A DNA stretch of 64,000 nucleotides, taken from the NCBI GenBank assembly GCA_030770425.1, contig JASJFT010000022.1, forward strand, positions 1 to 64,000, given 5' to 3'. A model generated the notes under the pieces. That model did not search any database and was not told where the DNA came from. It worked only from the letters and a program-made list of their open reading frames with translations. The position numbers and the translations under genes are program-made. Below are positions 11,681-25,490 of this stretch, in pieces. This DNA comes from Darksidea phi. Taxonomy: Eukaryota; Ascomycota; Dothideomycetes; Pleosporales; Lentitheciaceae. Every line of letters starts with the position of its first letter. Positions within the stretch are counted from its first letter, which is position 1.

Positions 11681-14186
11681 GTATTCTTTACTACTATTAG
11701 AACGCGTATAGGCTATAAGTATCTACTAAGCTAGCTTAATCTTCCTAGATATATTCTATTTTACGATTATATTTTAGAACTAGATTATCTCCTTTGGTAT
11801 CTACTAGAGTAGTAATATCTTATACCTAGCTAATTTTAGTATATAGTTCCGGATTCGGGTATATTATAAGACCCGTTTTAGAATTCTTACTATATTTCTA
11901 GTTTTAGCCTAGGCTCTCTCTAATTCTAACTTCTTTCTATTTTAATATTTAACTATTCTTTATATATAAAATAGTCCTATACTCTACTCTTTTTTATAGC
12001 TTCGCCTATAAAATTTCTTATACTCTCCCTAATAGTTATCTATACTACTATAGAAACTATATAATTATATACTATTACCGTAGATAGTATATTTCTTTTT
12101 TTAATACTTATTAACTTTCGTTCTTATATAGAAGTATTCTTAAGGGCTATTTCCCTTCTAGTATCTAAATACCTTACCTACCTATAGATTATCTACTACT
12201 ATTAATACTTAGGCCCCTAGAGTCGGGCTAACGTTATTTTATAGTTTTTTTATATTACGGCGAATACCCTCTATATAAGCTTTAAAGTTTTAGATATCTT
12301 AATAGCTAGATTATAAGCCGTAAATCTCTTATTAATTAATATAGTCCTAAATTTCGCTAATTCTTACCTAAGCTTTCTTATAGATATTCTTAGAATTCCT
12401 TTAAGTATATATCGACAAATTTATCGCTCTAGTAGGATTATATCGGTTTTACTTCTAATCTTCTATATTCTTACTATAATAGGAAGCCGGAACCCTTTTT
12501 CTTTATAAGTAGTATAGAATCTATATAGTCTTATTATAAGCTATTCCCCTATTTTAAATTATAAATAAGTTACTAACTATATTTAATAATATATAGGGAG
12601 GATATTTACTATTTCTTCTACTTCTACTCTCTAACCCTCTCCTCCGTAAGTTTTTATACGAAATATTTATCCGAATCTATTAGATATTAGTAATTCTTTC
12701 CGCGTATTCTATTTAGTAATACTTAGAATTAAAACTATTTATTCTACGAATCTATATTTATATATTTATAACGGTATTTTTTTTAATACTTCTTCTCTAA
12801 GGGTTATTTATATATTAATCTTAAGCCCGTATTATCTACTTTGAAGATACTATTAAGGTTAACTTAATCCTATCTCGACTACTAAAAGTTAAAGCTAGGT
12901 AGTATATCAACCTCTAGATTCTATTATTAAGCTTCTAGTCTATCTTTTAAAGTTACCCTTTTACTATAGCTTCTTAGTTAGATAGGGAGTAGAATTCTTT
13001 AGATCTATTTATTAAGCCTCGTAGAGGTATAATCTAGAAATTATTACGTTACCTCTATAGTTCGCTCCCCTATCTAGCTCTATTTAGTAGGCTATACGGG
13101 ATTAGTATACTAGTAGGTAATTATAAGACCGTTCTTATAGTAGCGAGTAGTTCTAGTATAGTTATATAGCTACTATACCTAAAATAGCTAATATATAGAT
13201 ATAATACTCGTAAGTCCTATACTTACTAAGTTTATCTAGTATAGTAATTAGAGACTAGAGGTAAGATCCTAATTATACGAGTTATAAAGTCGAAAACTTA
13301 TAATACTTAAAGACTAGAATCGCGGTATAATCTATAATTAACGAGGTTCTAAAGAATAATACTTTTTATATTAGTATTCTATTCCTAATACTATTATTAT
13401 AGTATACTAATATAGAGTAGATCCTTAGTATCTTAATATATATTAAATTAAAAGGGGTATATTTAGTAAAAATAATAAGAGAGGTAGATAAAGCGGCTCG
13501 ATATATTAGCTTAAATAGTAGTCCTATAGACCTTAATAAGGATACGGTAGAATCCTACTAACTTATTAATATAGAGAACGGGCCTATAAATCTTAAGATA
13601 ATACTCTAGAAAGAGAGAGAGGAAAAATATATAAAAAGACTATAAGAAGAGATAGAGAAGTAAGGGGAAATTCTAGTAATAGGTAAGATCTTATACGTTA
13701 TATTATTTTTATACTACTAATCGTTTATAGTATTAGAAACTAATAAGTTATAAGATTAACTATAGGATATTATATACCCCTATTTATATAATTAGATAAG
13801 ACTTCTTAAATTAGAGTATTAACTAGCGTAACTATAAGGTCTATAAAAGAGAGGAGACGTCTAGTTCTAAAGTAATTTTAGAAGTACTATTCTTTATTTA
13901 GTTAGGACTTAGTAATAGTCTAGCTAATATTCGTTTTATATTTATAGGGTTATTATATTTACTTTTATTTAACCTATACTAGAATACCGTTACGAAGATT
14001 AAAACTATACTTTAAAGATATATTAATATTTACTTAATACCCCTATTTGCCCTGTTGTAGAAACGCCCTATTTATATATTATTTTTAATTATAGACGGGT
14101 ATTAGGTAGTATAAAGAGAGGAATAGCTAAAATATACCTATATTTTAGTATTATATAGTCTTAAGTATAAAAAGCTCCGGGTAAAT
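11680..14186. other. RIPed sequence with unassigned coding fossils
   Basis: Plus-strand fossils are visible near 12.48-12.84 kb (GSRNPFSL, IGRIFTISSTSTL, VFIRNIYPNLLDI) and 13.48-13.70 kb (DKAARYISLNSSPIDLNKD). Neither was recognised. Near 14,041-14,070 an unusual cluster of unmutated TG sites remains. Confidence 0.3.
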
Positions 14187-14535
14187 TTCCTAGAAAGTTG
14201 ATTTTTCTAGGATAATTTTCCTAGGATATTAATTTTCCTAGGAGGAATATCCCGGACTTATTCTCCTAGGATAATTTTCCTAGGATATCTTTCCTAAGAT
14301 AGTTTTTCTATACTAGTTTTCCCCGGGACGACTATTCTAGGACGATATTCCTAGGACGCTAATTTTCTCGGGACGACTATTCTAGTAAGCTTATTTTCCT
14401 AGAACGCTAATCTTCTTAGAACGGCTTTTCTAGGATATAAATTCTTCTAGAAGGGTTATCCTAGAACCCTAATTTTTCTAGAATTTTAATTTTCCTAGGG
14501 TAATTATTCTAGAACGCTTACGTACCTAGGACGAT
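14187..14535. repeat. Degenerate tandem repeat centred on CCTAGG
   Basis: About 17-18 copies of an 18-21 bp unit of the type TTTTCCTAGGACGCTAA. Many contain the palindrome CCTAGG or its variants TCTAGAA and CCCGGGA. The two strands therefore look alike and short hairpins are possible. Confidence 0.75.
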
Positions 14536-14639
14536 ATTTTAGAAAGACCATAAGTATTATAAAACCCTAATTTAGGTATAGTATTTAGCCTAGTAATTCT
14601 ATACTATAAATAGCTACTACTAAGATAACTCCCTTTATA

Positions 14640-14780
14640 GTAATTTCTCTAAAAGAACTTTTTAAAGGTCTCTAAATAGAACCCTTCTAATAATAGGTAG
14701 CTTAGTTATATCTTAGATTTAGATTTTCTACCTTATTTCTCTTTAGACGTTATAACGCCCTACCTAAATAAATCTAGAAT
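14640..14780 (+). repeat. Dispersed repeat, copy 1 (CTAAATAG...TAGCTTAGTTATA)
   Basis: CTAAATAG followed after a short gap by TAATAATAGGTAGCTTAG matches 25,380-25,430 almost base for base, with weaker similarity at 29,170-29,230. Either element termini or paralogous gene ends. Confidence 0.5.
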
Positions 14781-14789
14781 AAGGTCTTT

Positions 14790-17700
14790 ATATAGAAGTA
14801 TAAAATTAACTCTTAAAATAAGCTAACTTTATAGTAGATTATTTTTATAGACTTATATAGCCGTTTTTAAAATTAGCTTCTACTAGAATATACTCTCTAA
14901 ATATTACCCTATACTACTCTTAGTAACCGTCTTACTAAACTAAGCTAAGTATTAAAACTAAGTAGTAATCTTATAAGCTATACTATATATACCTCTACTC
15001 TCCTATAATCTAAGTAATCGAAAACGTCTATAAGATTCTAGTCGGAATAAGTCGACTATTCTCTCTACTAGTAGTAGTAACTAGGTAATATACTCTATAG
15101 AATAGTAAGAATATATAAGTTACTAATAGTTTAGGGTCTAAGGTAGTAAGCTACCGGATTACTATTTATAGTAATACGTTCGTTAACGTTTATTTTAAAC
15201 TAGCTAAGTATAATTGTAATTAGTCTATTATAATAATTAGTTACTCTTATTAACGAGTAGGGTCTACCTACCCGTTGGTACTAGTACCTCCGATAAGATT
15301 TACTAGAGGAAGGGCCTTCTTCTTCTATTCCTAGTCTACTTAGTCTATAATACTCTTTAAGATATAGAGTATTAAGAGCCTATATATACTACTACTATTA
15401 AGAGAGTAAATATAGTTCTATAGTACTAAAGGGGTTTAACTCTCTATTATACTTAGTTAATATTACTTACTCTATATCTTAGTCTACGGTTATAGTTATA
15501 TTTACTTATTAATATAGAGATAGAAGAGTAAAAGAGGTTTATAATTAATCTTATACGTATTATAGTACTACTTAAGAAGAATATATAGGTCGAGGATTAA
15601 GCTATATACTAGTTACGGTCTAGCGCTAGTATAGTCTATCTAGTAGACCGGTACTTCGATACCTTTCTACTTATATATTTAAGGGTAGTAGTTTAGAAAG
15701 TTATTACTAGTATAATAAAAGGTATTTAGAGGGTACTTTAAGAAGTAGTATCTTAGAGTTAATCTATTAATATAGCGGTAGCCGACTTATATCGGCCGTA
15801 ATCTTATAGTTATATTCTTCCTCTTCTTACCTATCTATAATAGTATTATATACTAGTTTATAGTCTACTAATTTAAATAAGAGGTAGCTAAATTATTATA
15901 TCTTCTCCCTACTTAGTAATATATTAGAGTACTCTACTACTTAAGTAATAGGCTCCTATACTTACTAGAGGAAGAAAGTAGTCTCTAAAGCTAACCTATT
16001 ATTATTATATACCTTAACTAAGTAGTCTTTAAATTTATTAAATAATACTTTAAGCGTTTTATCTTTATTACTAAGACTAGTTATATTAAACTATATTATC
16101 TATAATACCTTAAATTTATCTTTATATCTTATAATAAATTCCTCTTCGTATTTATATAATATCTAAGGTATTAAGATCCTATAACTATTATACTTACTTA
16201 TATAATACGTTCTCTAATATAAACTACTAGGAATAGGGTCTTTTAGATTATATATTAATTATAGTAAGTAGAAACTTAGAACTTTATATCTTATAATTTA
16301 TACTCTACTTAGAGTAGTACTATTTATTTACTATTAAGCTTAACTAATTAGTTATAAGAAATTTCGATTATAACTAATTAAGTATTCTTTATATTTAAAT
16401 TATTACGTACTAAAGCCTTATAGGATATCTTAGTAGGTAGCTTAATTACTTTAATAAAGTCGAGGGCTAATAATTAACCTTTATATATAGTATCTTTAAT
16501 CCGAATTACTTCTATACGCGATAGACTAAATACCCTTTCTAAGTTACTAGGCGAAGTATAGTCGTAATAGTTAGATAGTATTCTCTTTATCTCTTTCTAC
16601 TCTTATAGATAGTTATTTGTACTAATTATATAAGATAGATAATTTATTTTAATAATCTCTTTACCCTTACTTATCTCTTCTAGGGGTATCTTAAGATTCT
16701 ATTAGTAGGAGTTAGTTTCCTATTATATAGATTAGTAATAATCCTTAACTTTTCTTATTAAGTATTTCGATTTCTAAAGTAATAGTAATAGGGTCTAAGC
16801 CCCTTTAGTAAGTAAATAAAGCCTCTTAAAACTATAGATATATAGTAGTAGACCGTTTAATATTAAATTTTAAGGTATAGTTAGATATATATATAGTTCT
16901 TACTCTCTTTATAGTATATTTTCTTCTAACGGTACCCGTCCTATAATTAGATCGTTACCGGTAGGGAGTAGATTTCGAATATACTATATTAATATCTTTT
17001 CTAGATCGTATCTTCCGTATAATATAGATATTAAACTTTAGAAGTAACGTCTTTATAAGAAATATTTAAAAAAGAGATATAAAGTAAGAAGTAAGGTTAA
17101 CTAAACTATAGTAGCTTACTTTCTTATATATTTTTTATCTATACCTCTATAATATTACCTAGACGTACCTAGATTATATACTACTATACTAGCTACGGAA
17201 ATCGACTATAGTTAGATAGCTCGTTTACTAGGCTAATTTCCTTATTATATTATAATAAGGTTACTTTCTAGAGCTATAATCTTATATACTATACTAAAAG
17301 GATTTATATTCTTAGGTAGACCTAGTAGAGACGTATTAACTTATTACCTACTACCCTCTCGTTTATACTACCTTCTAAAAATAGAAATAATAAAGTATAA
17401 AATCTTACTAAGTAAGTATATTCTACGATAAGGTAAGTATTAGATTAAGTAGCTTAATCGAATAACCTTAGCTACGGGCTAACGTATTTCTTTAATATAC
17501 CTTCGTATCTCTAGATATTCCTTCTATATAGTAATACTATTATTAAGTTAAAAGAGAATAATTCTCTTCTATTAGTAGTTTTAATTTAAAAGTCCGCGAG
17601 ATCTGTTTATACCTTCGGATCTAATCCGTAAGTATTAGTACGTACCCCCGAGCGATATTAATACTATAATTTAATTAGCTTATAGTAGTATACGTTACGG

Positions 17701-18800
17701 TCTAATAGTATATAATATTATCTACTAATATTAATAATATATTTATACCCCGAGGCTAGGGTCTAGCTAATCTCTTATCTAGAGATAGCGGCGCGTATCT
17801 TATAGTAAGGAAAATTATACGATATAACTTCTATAGCGATACTACTACTAAGAGATAGGATGTAGCTATAGAGCTTACTATTTAGACTAGAGGTTTAAGT
17901 CCGCCTTATATAGTAGAGGAAAGGAATAAGATATAAGATAGATAAATATATATCTAAGATTTAGAACTAATACTTTCTAATATATTATTCTTTACTCCTC
18001 CGTACCTTTACGGTAAGCTACGCTAACTAGAAAGATATAATATCTACCCTTATTTTAATACCGAGCGGGATAGTTATATATATAGCCGGAATAATATAAT
18101 ATCCTATATTATATAGTACTATCTACCTATCTCTACCTAGAAGGTAGCGGTATATAGCTAATAATAGAGAAGGATATATAATATTAAGTTAGGGACTATA
18201 GTATATAAACTTACTAAAAACTCCGTTATTATAGGAGTACTAGGCTATAATAATTAACCAACGTTATAGAAGATAAGAGGTTCGAGTCTACCTTATATAG
18301 TAATAGCGTAGATAGTAGCTTATACGACCTCTCTCTTCTAGAAAGTAGCTACTACCTACTATAGAAACGTAGACGAGATAGTAATTATAAGTCCTACGTT
18401 ATACCTCTCTAGCTAGTAGGAGGTATAAAGGAAGTATATATTAAAGAATAATATACTATAATATCGAGGCTATTAAGATCTACCTTATCTCCTATTAATT
18501 AAACCGAGCGTAGGTATTAACTTAAATAGATCTATTTAAACTCTATAACTTTAAACTATCTAGTTAGAACCTAATCTCGTATATAGCCTATATAGAAATA
18601 GTAAGTTATAGATAAATTAGTCTATAGCTATACTTAAGTTACTACCCTAGTCTATTAGATATATTTAGGGTATAAATTAGAGCTTCTTCTATCTTATACT
18701 ATATATACTTTTCTATTCTTATAGCTCTTTTCTTTCTCTTATTTAGCGCTTTATATAATATTACCCCTAATATTAAAATAACGAAGTAATTATATTTAAG
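14790..18800. other. RIPed sequence with no recognisable gene
   Basis: CpA/TpG-depleted throughout. Two short similar stretches near 17,885 and 18,279 (GAGGTTYRAGTCYRCCTTAT) are dispersed copies of one motif. No protein family could be read on either strand. Confidence 0.3.
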
Positions 18801-18819
18801 GTAACGGAAAGATTTATAT

Positions 18820-19760
18820 ATCTAGAAAGTTAGGAAAAATAGACCTAGCTATATTTTAAATATATCGATCGAGGGCTTATTATAAATAAAGCGACTAAAG
18901 AAGAATCTAAGTATAAAGAAAAATATCGTAATTATTAATAGAGCCGGAATTTCTACTAATATAGACGGTAAGTTTTAAAGCTATTTATTTCTACTAGAAG
19001 GGTATCCTAATTTAGCTATAGTAGATAACTTCCGTAGTTTTTTAAGGACTAAAATATTAAACTAAAATCTATTTTACTTATCTACGTACTATATCTCTAA
19101 ACGAGCTACCTAGTTATATAACTAGCTATTAACTATATTTAAATCTACTTTAGCCTCTAACTCTATATTACTTAACCTTCTTATAGAATTATAGGCTTAA
19201 CGTAGTTACGTATAACGATATTATACCTAAAATATTAACTACTATAGTAATAGACTTCCTTTACTATTCTAGAGAATAATAATACTTTATAGTCGGGTCG
19301 ATATACTTAGATATAGTATTTATTCTTAGTATATTTTTCGTATTATAATAGAAATATTTCCTTAACTAGTAAATAAGTACTACTTAATTTACGAAAAAAA
19401 GTAGAAGTAGCAAGAACTAGAGGGTAAACGACGATACTCTACTAGTAGCCTTCGATTAGACGTACTACTTTATAGAGAATATAATCCCGAGGAGTTAGAG
19501 ATATTAGTAGCTTTTAATAATAATCTATATTAACCCGTTAACGTAGTTATTATTATAGGAATAAGATTAGAGATTAGTAATTTAAGGGACTTTATAAAGA
19601 AGCTCTATAAAAGGGTAAAGTACGATAAAGAATACTTAATAGTATAGGTTAACCGGGAGCCTCTAAAACTTAGGGAAGATTTTAAGATAGACTATTAATT
19701 TCTCGGCGATTATAATAAATTTACGTCGGTCGTCTTAGTATAAAAATATAATATTATTAA
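18820..19760 (+). pseudogene. SIR2-family sirtuin (NAD-dependent deacylase-like), RIP-inactivated
   Basis: One uninterrupted frame, apart from Gln/Trp-type stops, carries the sirtuin motifs in order: KNIVIINRAGIS (GAGIS, about 18.92-18.95 kb), FRSFL, SKRAT, a YYTxNIN box (YTQNID, about 19.22 kb), YSRVDILR (HGRVD, about 19.29 kb), YSIYSxYIF where the zinc CxxC Cys have become Tyr, LRLDVLLYREYNPEE (LRPDVVLYGE, about 19.45 kb), IIIGIRLEISNLRDF (GTSLxVxxL, about 19.55 kb), VNREP (about 19.65 kb) and DYxFLGDYNKF. All substitutions are those expected from C-to-T at CpA on either strand. The family removes acyl groups from lysine using NAD. Presence inside the block suggests cargo rather than a resident gene. 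The N-terminal start is not preserved. Confidence 0.82.
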
Positions 19761-22700
19761 TTTTTAATAGTAGTATACTTATTTATTCTATTAGTTAATA
19801 TTATAATAATATACTTCCTATAGTAATAGCCGGTTACGAATTAGGTAATATAGTTCCTAATAGTAAATACTATAATAGTAGAGTAAGTAATACTAGTTTT
19901 ACTAATTAAGCTAGAAGGTAAGCTAAAGGGGTATAGTATAATACTATTACTATAGTAAATATAATTCTATCTAGTCTAATCTATAAGTACTCTATTATAC
20001 GGCTAGAGTTTTATAAAGCTTATATATTATAGTTATCTACTACTATTTTAACTAACTTAGATATAAATTTAATAAATTAGAATAAGTAGTATTTAATATT
20101 CTAGTTAGGGTTATAGTACTAGATAGAGTAAAAGATAAGATAATAATATATATTACTAAGTAGAGAATACTTAGAAAAGAGGTAGGAAGGGATATAAAGT
20201 ACGAGGTCGAGTAGTAGAAAATATTATTTCCGCTAAATAGGAGCGCTAGGTCTATTAAATTAATTTACTAATTAATATTAGAACTCGCCCTACGTTTCTA
20301 ATTTGTTCTACCTTAATATATATTTTATATTATTATTTCTATTAAGAGATATATTAAAGTATCTAAAGCTATATATAGTTCGTAACCTTCTCTATTTACT
20401 ATTTAATTTTTAAATAACGTTACTCTTTTAGATAATAGTTAGTATAATAGTAGTTAAAACTATTATAATAATAGTATAGTAGAAAGCTCCGATATATAAC
20501 CCTTCTACTTCTCCTTTTTCTACTTTAATCTAGAATAGTAATACCTTAGTCTTCGCCTAGAAGAGCTATAAAATAATAGTAGGTATAAAAAGAAGGATAT
20601 AATATATAAAATCTAAGACTATTACTACTCTTAATCTAATAGTAAGCCTTATAAGAATACTTATAATACTAAATAATCCGCTAGAAATTACGTAAGTAAA
20701 AAGAATAGTAATAATTACTAGAAGGACTAATCTAGTAACTAAGTAATATTAGATATATAGAGTAGTAACTTTTATTAAAATATACTCTAGAGACTAAAGC
20801 TTTTCTTAAAGCTTTTTCTAAAATTTTTTTAGTTAATCTTAAAGGGGTTTTTCGAGAGTATCTAATAGGAATTAAATACCGTCTAATAAGTTTTAAGTAA
20901 TATCTAGTACTAGATCTAAGAGGCTTAGTAGTAAATTTTTATAGATTATATTATACCTAATACCGATATAGAACTCTTTTATACCTAGTAAGTAATTCTT
21001 AGAAATATATTTCTCGATTTCTTAAATAGGAGCCGCGATAGTATCTAGAAGACTAGTCGCGATTATATCTTTAGTACTATTAATCTTACTCTAGATATCT
21101 TAAATAGGAGTTATAATAGTACCTAGGAGGTTACTTATAGCTATATCTTTAATACTATTTACCTTACTCTAGATATCTTAAAAAATATCGCGATTTTAAA
21201 CGGTACGCGACTTTAGAAACGGACTCTCTAGAAGTATATTAGTAGTATTAAACTATAGTTTTAATTCTATTAGCTAATCTCGTTATATAAGAGTAAAAGA
21301 TATAGTCTTATACTTAGAATTAGAATACTAGTTTTAGTATTACTCTTACTTAGAATTCGCCCTATTAGACTAATAGAGGCTATAGTAACGATAAAAGTTA
21401 CTAGTAGTATTCCTATTCTTAGTATTTTTATAGTAGATCTATTAATAAAGAGTATATATAAGTAAGTATAATTTATATTAGCTAGTTCCTAGAAGTAGCC
21501 TCCTTAAATTAGGAATAGACTCTTTATCTACTAATCTAGGTTAAATAGAATACGTAGTTCTATTTCTAGTCCTATTTATTATATTTAGAATTATTTACTA
21601 ATTATACCTTAGGTACTATTTCTATAGAGAGCTCTATCTCGGCTAGAGAGCTTTATATTATAGTATAACGGCTCGATAGAAGACTTAAAGAGGGGCTTAT
21701 AAACTAGATAAAAAGGCTATAAGTATCTCTATATATATAGTATAGCGCGTAGAAGAAAAATAGAATAGTATAATAAGATTTATAAAAAGGGTATTAGATT
21801 AAATAAAACGGTAATATATAATTTTATAAGAATAGTAGAGAGTAATAGTTTAGATACTAGTAATAAGTCTAAAACTAGCTTAAGATTTAAAGCTAGGAAA
21901 TTTTAGATAAATATAACTACTTCGTACCCCCTATAATCTTACTACCCTATACCGCTAATAAAGGAAGTAAATAGTATAGGAATAGTATTTATTTAAGAGT
22001 ATATTTATAGTATCCCGTTTTAGCCTATACTAACTAGAAATAGACGAGAATCTTTCCTAAGACGTAAAGTATAGAATTAGTATTCTAAATCTATTAGATA
22101 AGGTAGAATTATAGGTATTACTATTACTACTACTATTATCGTAGTAATTATAATATTTCTAGTTTTATACCTTTATCTTCGTAAGAAAAATCGTCTAGTA
22201 TAGATTAGAGGTCTCGAAATTCGGTATAATACGGCTACTTAGTTTAAATATAGAGTAATCTTAGTTAATAGTAAATAATACTTAAAATACTTCTCTAAAG
22301 AAGATATAAAGTTTATTCTTTCTTAATTAAATAAGTAGTAGTTATCGTATCGTTAAACTCGTAGAAGTTAATTATCCTTATTAAGTAACGGCCGTAATAA
22401 GTTAGTAACGATAAGTTATTATTAATTAGTTATCGACTTTCGTCTAATTAAGTATCGGACGGGTTCTAATAGTTTAATCTTATACTAGAGGTAGGTAATT
22501 TATACTTATACCTAGAAGGGTTTATTCTCTTAATATATCTTCGTTAACTATTACTATAAGTAGGGTCGTAATAAAAAAGTAGTATATATTCTAATAGATA
22601 TATAGGAATAGACTAATTAGTTAAAAGTAAACTACGTAACTATAGGTATTCTAGGCTTATAATTAGTAAACTATTATTAGAAGTAGATAATATTATATAA

Positions 22701-24800
22701 GATTAGATTATTATAGAATATACCGTATACTATAATTTAATAAGATTTATACTTAATATTTCTTTAACTCTTAAAATTATTAATATTAAAATTACATATA
22801 TATACCCTAATAAGATCCTATAAACTATACTTATCTAATAGAAAATAAATCCTAGTTATAGAAAAACTAGGCTATCTTATTATAAGAGAAGTATAGTAAC
22901 TAGGCTAGTTAGGATCGTAGGAGCTAGATTATTAATATTATCTAGCTACTAAATAGTTACTACTATAAATACGACTCTATTTAGACCCTATAGTATATCT
23001 ATAGTTCCCTTTTTCTTTATTATTATATTTAGAGGTATATATACTAGCTTATTAAGCTAACTAATCTATCTAACGAGTAATTACTTACTAGCTTTGGTAA
23101 CGAATAGTATTTATATAGAATCCTATATAAACTCCCTCTAATTATTACTTTTTATACTATTCGTAGGCGACGTACTAGGAGGTTAAGAGATAGTTAACCT
23201 TAGAAGAATTAGTATAGAAAGCTTAATCGAATATAATCTAGGTTAGATAAATAAAAGTATAAGGTTATATACCTATATATTACTAATACCGGTATTAAAT
23301 AGTACTAGATTCGGTACTATACCCTAGATTTATCGGAAAAATATATTATACCGCGATTTAACTATTAGTATAGATAATATTAATTTTACGAGTAGAGGAT
23401 TCGTAATTATAAGGCGCTCGTTAAGTCTAATAGTAGTACTAATACTAACCGAAGTAATAGTATAAGTAAGCTCGAAGAATTCCTTAGTTATATTTACCGG
23501 GAATAAGTAATTATAAGGAGAAATTAATATTTTATTATAATATTTAAGAACGTTCGTAAGACTAAAAAGATATACCTCTTCTTACTATAAATATATTAAG
23601 AGATAGTACGATACTCTAAAAGGTAGATATACTTATAGTGGCGATCTTACTAACGACTTTAATAGTATTATTAGAAATCCTACTTTTATCCTATTCTATA
23701 AGATTTATTAAGCCCGTATTAAAGAAAGAAGCTTTTATATTCTCGAGAAAGTATACTAGTTAAAACTCTTTAATAGTACCGGCTAATACCGCTATTAGTA
23801 TTCTATTATTCGGCGGCCTACCGCTAGCTATATTAATAGTTTCGGAATAGAGAGGGGCTACGATAGCGATACTTCCTATAGTAAAAGAGAATATATAGAG
23901 AAGGGTACTAATATCTATTAAGAAGAATATAGCTATAGTAAGTATAATAGAATTATATAAGATAGGTTATAAGTATACCCGTATATATATTTAAGGAAAT
24001 TAGACGATATATTTATCTCTAGTATAGCCTTTTAGAGGACTATTTTAATCCCTCGTTATTTATAGTAAATAGGGCTATATTTAACCCCTATTAGCTCTAA
24101 AACTAAATTAATCGTAGTCTATAGTAGCTACTTAGTACTTTTATAAATTAACCTTCGTTTAATTATATATAGTTAAGCTACGCTAGATACTAGTATAAGG
24201 TTAATACTAAGGTTAAAGAGTTTAGAAATACTATATCTAGATTTAGTAAGAGGCCGAAGAATACTTCTTACCTTATATTTACTTATATATAGGTTTATAG
24301 AAGTAAGTACTACTTTCTTAGATACTTATTTCTAGTACTTAGACGGACTAAGGATTAGTTAGTAAACTAAGATCTTAACTATAAGAAAAAGTAAAAAATA
24401 TTATATAATAAGTATTAGACTCGAACCTTAGTTTTATAAAAATAAAGCCGGATAAATTAAATAACTTTACTAGTTATTAAATCTATTCATCTCTAAAAGA
24501 TATTAGGAAATATTATCTCTATTTAATAGAAAGTAGATAATTTTTTACTTTTAAACTTAGTTATAACTTCTAACCTTTATTATCTATAATATCTTACGGC
24601 TTAGCCGGTATACCTCTTTAGAGTCTTCGAACTACCGTTTAAGTACTTAGGAGCCTTCCTAAGATATTAACTATATAATTAAAAATTATCTATCGGAAAT
24701 TCTCAATTTAGTTAGTAAAATAAAGGGTAGTTCTAGTATCTTAAGTTCGAAGTTAGTACTCTTCTAGAACGAATATATCGAACTAAGTATATCTTTATTA
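19760..24800. other. RIPed sequence with unassigned coding fossils
   Basis: Includes the 78-bp repeat listed below and a plus-strand hydrophilic fossil near 23.64-24.06 kb (NPTFILFYKIY, SFGIERGYDSDTSYSKREYI, YLRKLDDIFISSIAF) with few stops. No family recognised. Confidence 0.3.
21015..21182 (-). repeat. 78-bp tandem duplication encoding a 26-residue unit
   Basis: CTTAAATAGGAG recurs at 21,021 and 21,099, with the unit end at 21,177, an exact 78-bp register. On the minus strand it reads DI-SKVNSIKDIAISNLLGT then DI-SKINSTKDIIATSLLDT, an amphipathic repeat, so the period was probably under coding constraint. Confidence 0.7.
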
Positions 24801-25118
24801 AATAATAACCTCTCTATATTTATAGATACTATCTTAGAGGAAAATAAGATATCGGTAACGTTTAAAATAATCCTACTATTAAATATAATCTTTATAGTAC
24901 CCTTGATATATTTATATAGTCTTAGAGAGTTAATAAAAAGGTCTCTTAGATATACTATATCTCTAGAGTTATTACCTAAGAGAAGAGCTATATACGTAGA
25001 CTTAGAATTATTTACGTCTATCGAGCTTTTTATTAAAAAGAGCGTACTAAGCTTAGTCCTAATAAGGACGGGGTTTAATTTAAGCTTACTTTTAACTACC
25101 TTAAGCTATTTATAACTT
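24801..25118 (+). other. Unusually long stop-free stretch in RIPed DNA (105 codons)
   Basis: From just after a TAA at 24,798 to the stop after LLTTLSYL there are no stops, where surrounding frames stop about every 20 codons. It starts with no ATG (a TTG lies at 24,903). The text is hydrophobic then basic (IILLLNIIFIVPLIYLY, LLPKRRAIYVDLELF). Probably a fossil that lacked Gln/Trp codons rather than a living gene. Confidence 0.25.
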
Positions 25119-25349
25119 AAGAAAAGAGTATTCTAAAGTATATTATAGCGTTTTTCTATAGATAGACGACTTATATTAGAAGTATCTATATTATTAAATA
25201 ATATTAATAGTTAGCCTTTAGAGTATATAGAGTACCTATAGAAGTTTCTAGTAATTACTACGAAGGTAAGGCCTATAGTAATATCTCTTTAAGAGTCCGA
25301 TAATAGGAACTATATTATAAATAGTATTAGTACTAAAATAGCTCCTCTA

Positions 25350-25490
25350 TAATAATTACCTCTAAAAAGGGCTATTTTAGAAGAACCCTAAATAGGACCT
25401 ACCTAATAATAGATAGCTTAGTTATACCTCTAGTAACTCTAACCTCTTTTACCTAAATTTATATCTCCTAAGCCTAGTTAAGTTAATAGA
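25350..25490 (+). repeat. Dispersed repeat, copy 2
   Basis: CCCTAAATAGGACC then TAATAATAGATAGCTTAG aligns with copy 1 at 14.66-14.71 kb, and the first part with copy 3 at about 29.17 kb. Confidence 0.5.

Noticed and set aside
17885..18300. tRNA T-arm-like strings (GGTTCGAGTCTACC near 18,279; GGTTTAAGTCC near 17,885)
   Set aside because: The flanks do not form a cloverleaf, the T-stem does not pair, and the two strings are similar to each other over a longer stretch, so they are treated as a dispersed repeat.
18000..18300. tRNA- or rRNA-derived segment as insertion target
   Set aside because: No conserved rRNA or complete tRNA structure was visible.
24903..25115. 70-residue open frame as a living gene
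   Set aside because: It opens at TTG rather than ATG, lies in RIPed DNA, and is part of a longer stop-free run with no family match.
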